Of a stretch of 64,000 nucleotides of DNA, positions 63,405-64,000 are shown piece after piece; within the stretch, counting starts at the first letter, position 1; every line of letters starts with the position of its first letter. The notes beneath the pieces were generated by a model. That model did not search any database and was not told where the DNA came from. It worked only from the letters and a program-made list of their open reading frames with translations. The DNA comes from Staphylococcus sp. KG4-3. GTDB taxonomy: Bacteria; Bacillota; Bacilli; Staphylococcales; Staphylococcaceae. Position numbers and translations under genes: made by a program. Location of the stretch: contig NZ_CP166245.1 in the NCBI RefSeq assembly GCF_033597815.2, forward strand, positions 2,170,001-2,234,000. The letters run 5' to 3'.

Positions 63405-64000
63405 GAATATCACCTACTTTTGCTATAAAGATTTCATTAAGTGATGGTTCTACAACTTGGAAACGTTTAACAAAGCCATATCGCGTAACAACATCATAAA
63501 TTTTTTCCGCAATCATTTCTGACTCAATGGTCGCTTTAATTTCTCGTTTATTTCTTTCTACATCTATCACCCCTGTAATAGCATCGATTTCAAGCATTTG
63601 ATGTTCTGTCTCAATAACTACACGTTTATGACCATGATTTGATTTCACTTCATCAATAGGTCCTGAAACAACAAGTTCCCCTTTATTTAAAATACAGACG
63701 TTATCGCAAAGTTCTTCGACATGCTCCATACGGTGTGAACTGTAAATAATTGTTGTTCCTTCATCATTTAAATCTTGAACTGCAGATTTCAGTAATTCCA
63801 CATTTACAGGATCAAGTCCACTAAATGGTTCATCTAAGATCAATAATTCCGGCTTGTGTAACATGCTTGCTAAAAGTTGAATTTTTTGTTGATTACCTTT
63901 AGAGAGAGCTTCAATTTTCTTTTCTCTATTTTCTTTAATGTTAAATCGATTTAGCCAATAATCAATTGCTTCAGTAATGTCTCTTGACTTCATGCCTTTT
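63397..64000 (-). CDS. ABC transporter ATP-binding protein, NatA-like, truncated by the window edge
   Basis: Only the last 200 or so residues are present; the frame stays open through 64000, so the Walker A region lies beyond the window. The visible part has the signature segment EALSKGNQQKIQLLASMLHK, a Gly-Asn variant of LSGGQ typical of this ABC-2 subfamily, Walker B LLILDEPFSGLDP and the switch His in IIYSSHRMEH. A C-terminal beta domain of about 80 residues follows. It powers the coupled permease. Confidence 0.88.
   Translation of the reverse strand, partial: KGMKSRDITEAIDYWLNRFNIKENREKKIEALSKGNQQKIQLLASMLHKPELLILDEPFSGLDPVNVELLKSAVQDLNDEGTTIIYSSHRMEHVEELCDNVCILNKGELVVSGPIDEVKSNHGHKRVVIETEHQMLEIDAITGVIDVERNKREIKATIESEMIAEKIYDVVTRYGFVKRFQVVEPSLNEIFIAKVGDIHE

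Noticed and set aside
1..64000. Insertion sequences, prophage, tRNA or rRNA genes
   Set aside because: No transposase, integrase, phage structural gene, cloverleaf or rRNA-like sequence was recognised on either strand.

Overview
This is a low-GC Gram-positive chromosome segment from a Staphylococcus, probably a coagulase-negative species. The evidence is the FhuD2-type siderophore receptor, SarR, two SsaA-type CHAP proteins with WalR boxes, SagA, LcpC, LyrA/SpdC, an RsaI-type small RNA and staphylococcal intergenic hairpins. From memory, gene order broadly follows the S. aureus stretch from fhuD2 through sarR, ssaA, fdhA, lcpC and hut to rpiA and galM. Clear departures are the absence of a urease cluster next to sarR and a mupG-murQ-murP-murR operon placed beside the RsaI locus. 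I cannot fix the species from sequence alone. There are no rRNA, tRNA, IS, prophage or CRISPR features.

Layout. 1-8.5 kb: a partial gene, biotin transporter bioY behind a BirA-like palindrome, fhuD2 behind a Fur box, a divergent acyl-CoA-dehydrogenase-like flavoprotein and cystine-type ABC transporter, an orphan PTS IIC (PfoR type) and sarR. 8.9-18.6 kb: a DoxX/luciferase-like pair, ssaA, an NhaC antiporter with an opine-type dehydrogenase, a second ssaA paralogue, a paired SMR exporter and a D-2-hydroxyacid dehydrogenase. 18.6-27 kb: FAD monooxygenase, sagA, fdhA with its DUF1641 partner, lcpC, inositol-monophosphatase-like gene and the RsaI-type RNA. 27-33 kb: YafY-like regulator, a small orphan gene and the MurNAc-6-P catabolic operon. 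33-46 kb: alkaline phosphatase, amino-acid permease, FNT channel with a Rex-like operator, small membrane proteins, HAD phosphatase, bile-acid-symporter-like protein, a duplicated-domain orphan, alpha-glucoside PTS with RpiR regulator, and a SAM-riboswitch-controlled NhaC protein (MetT type). 46-64 kb: flavin reductase, stress SDR, an M20/SulP pair, the histidine-utilisation genes, lyrA, rpiA, a MOSC protein, galM and a truncated ABC-2 exporter pair.

How genes fit together. Cell-wall turnover recurs: two SsaA hydrolases with WalR boxes at the same distance from their starts, SagA glucosaminidase, LcpC teichoic-acid ligase, LyrA/SpdC and MurNAc-6-P recycling. Carbon-catabolite control recurs through cre-like sites at RsaI, mupG, hutG, the alpha-glucoside PTS and possibly the amino-acid permease. 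Sulfur and methionine supply appears in the cystine-type ABC operon and the SAM riboswitch. Redox control appears at the FNT channel.

Intergenic DNA holds a notable repeat family: a roughly 50-bp unit with a CTCATGTGTAAGA core, in tandem at 34.8-35.0 and 50.8-51.0 kb and as one copy at 16.5 kb.
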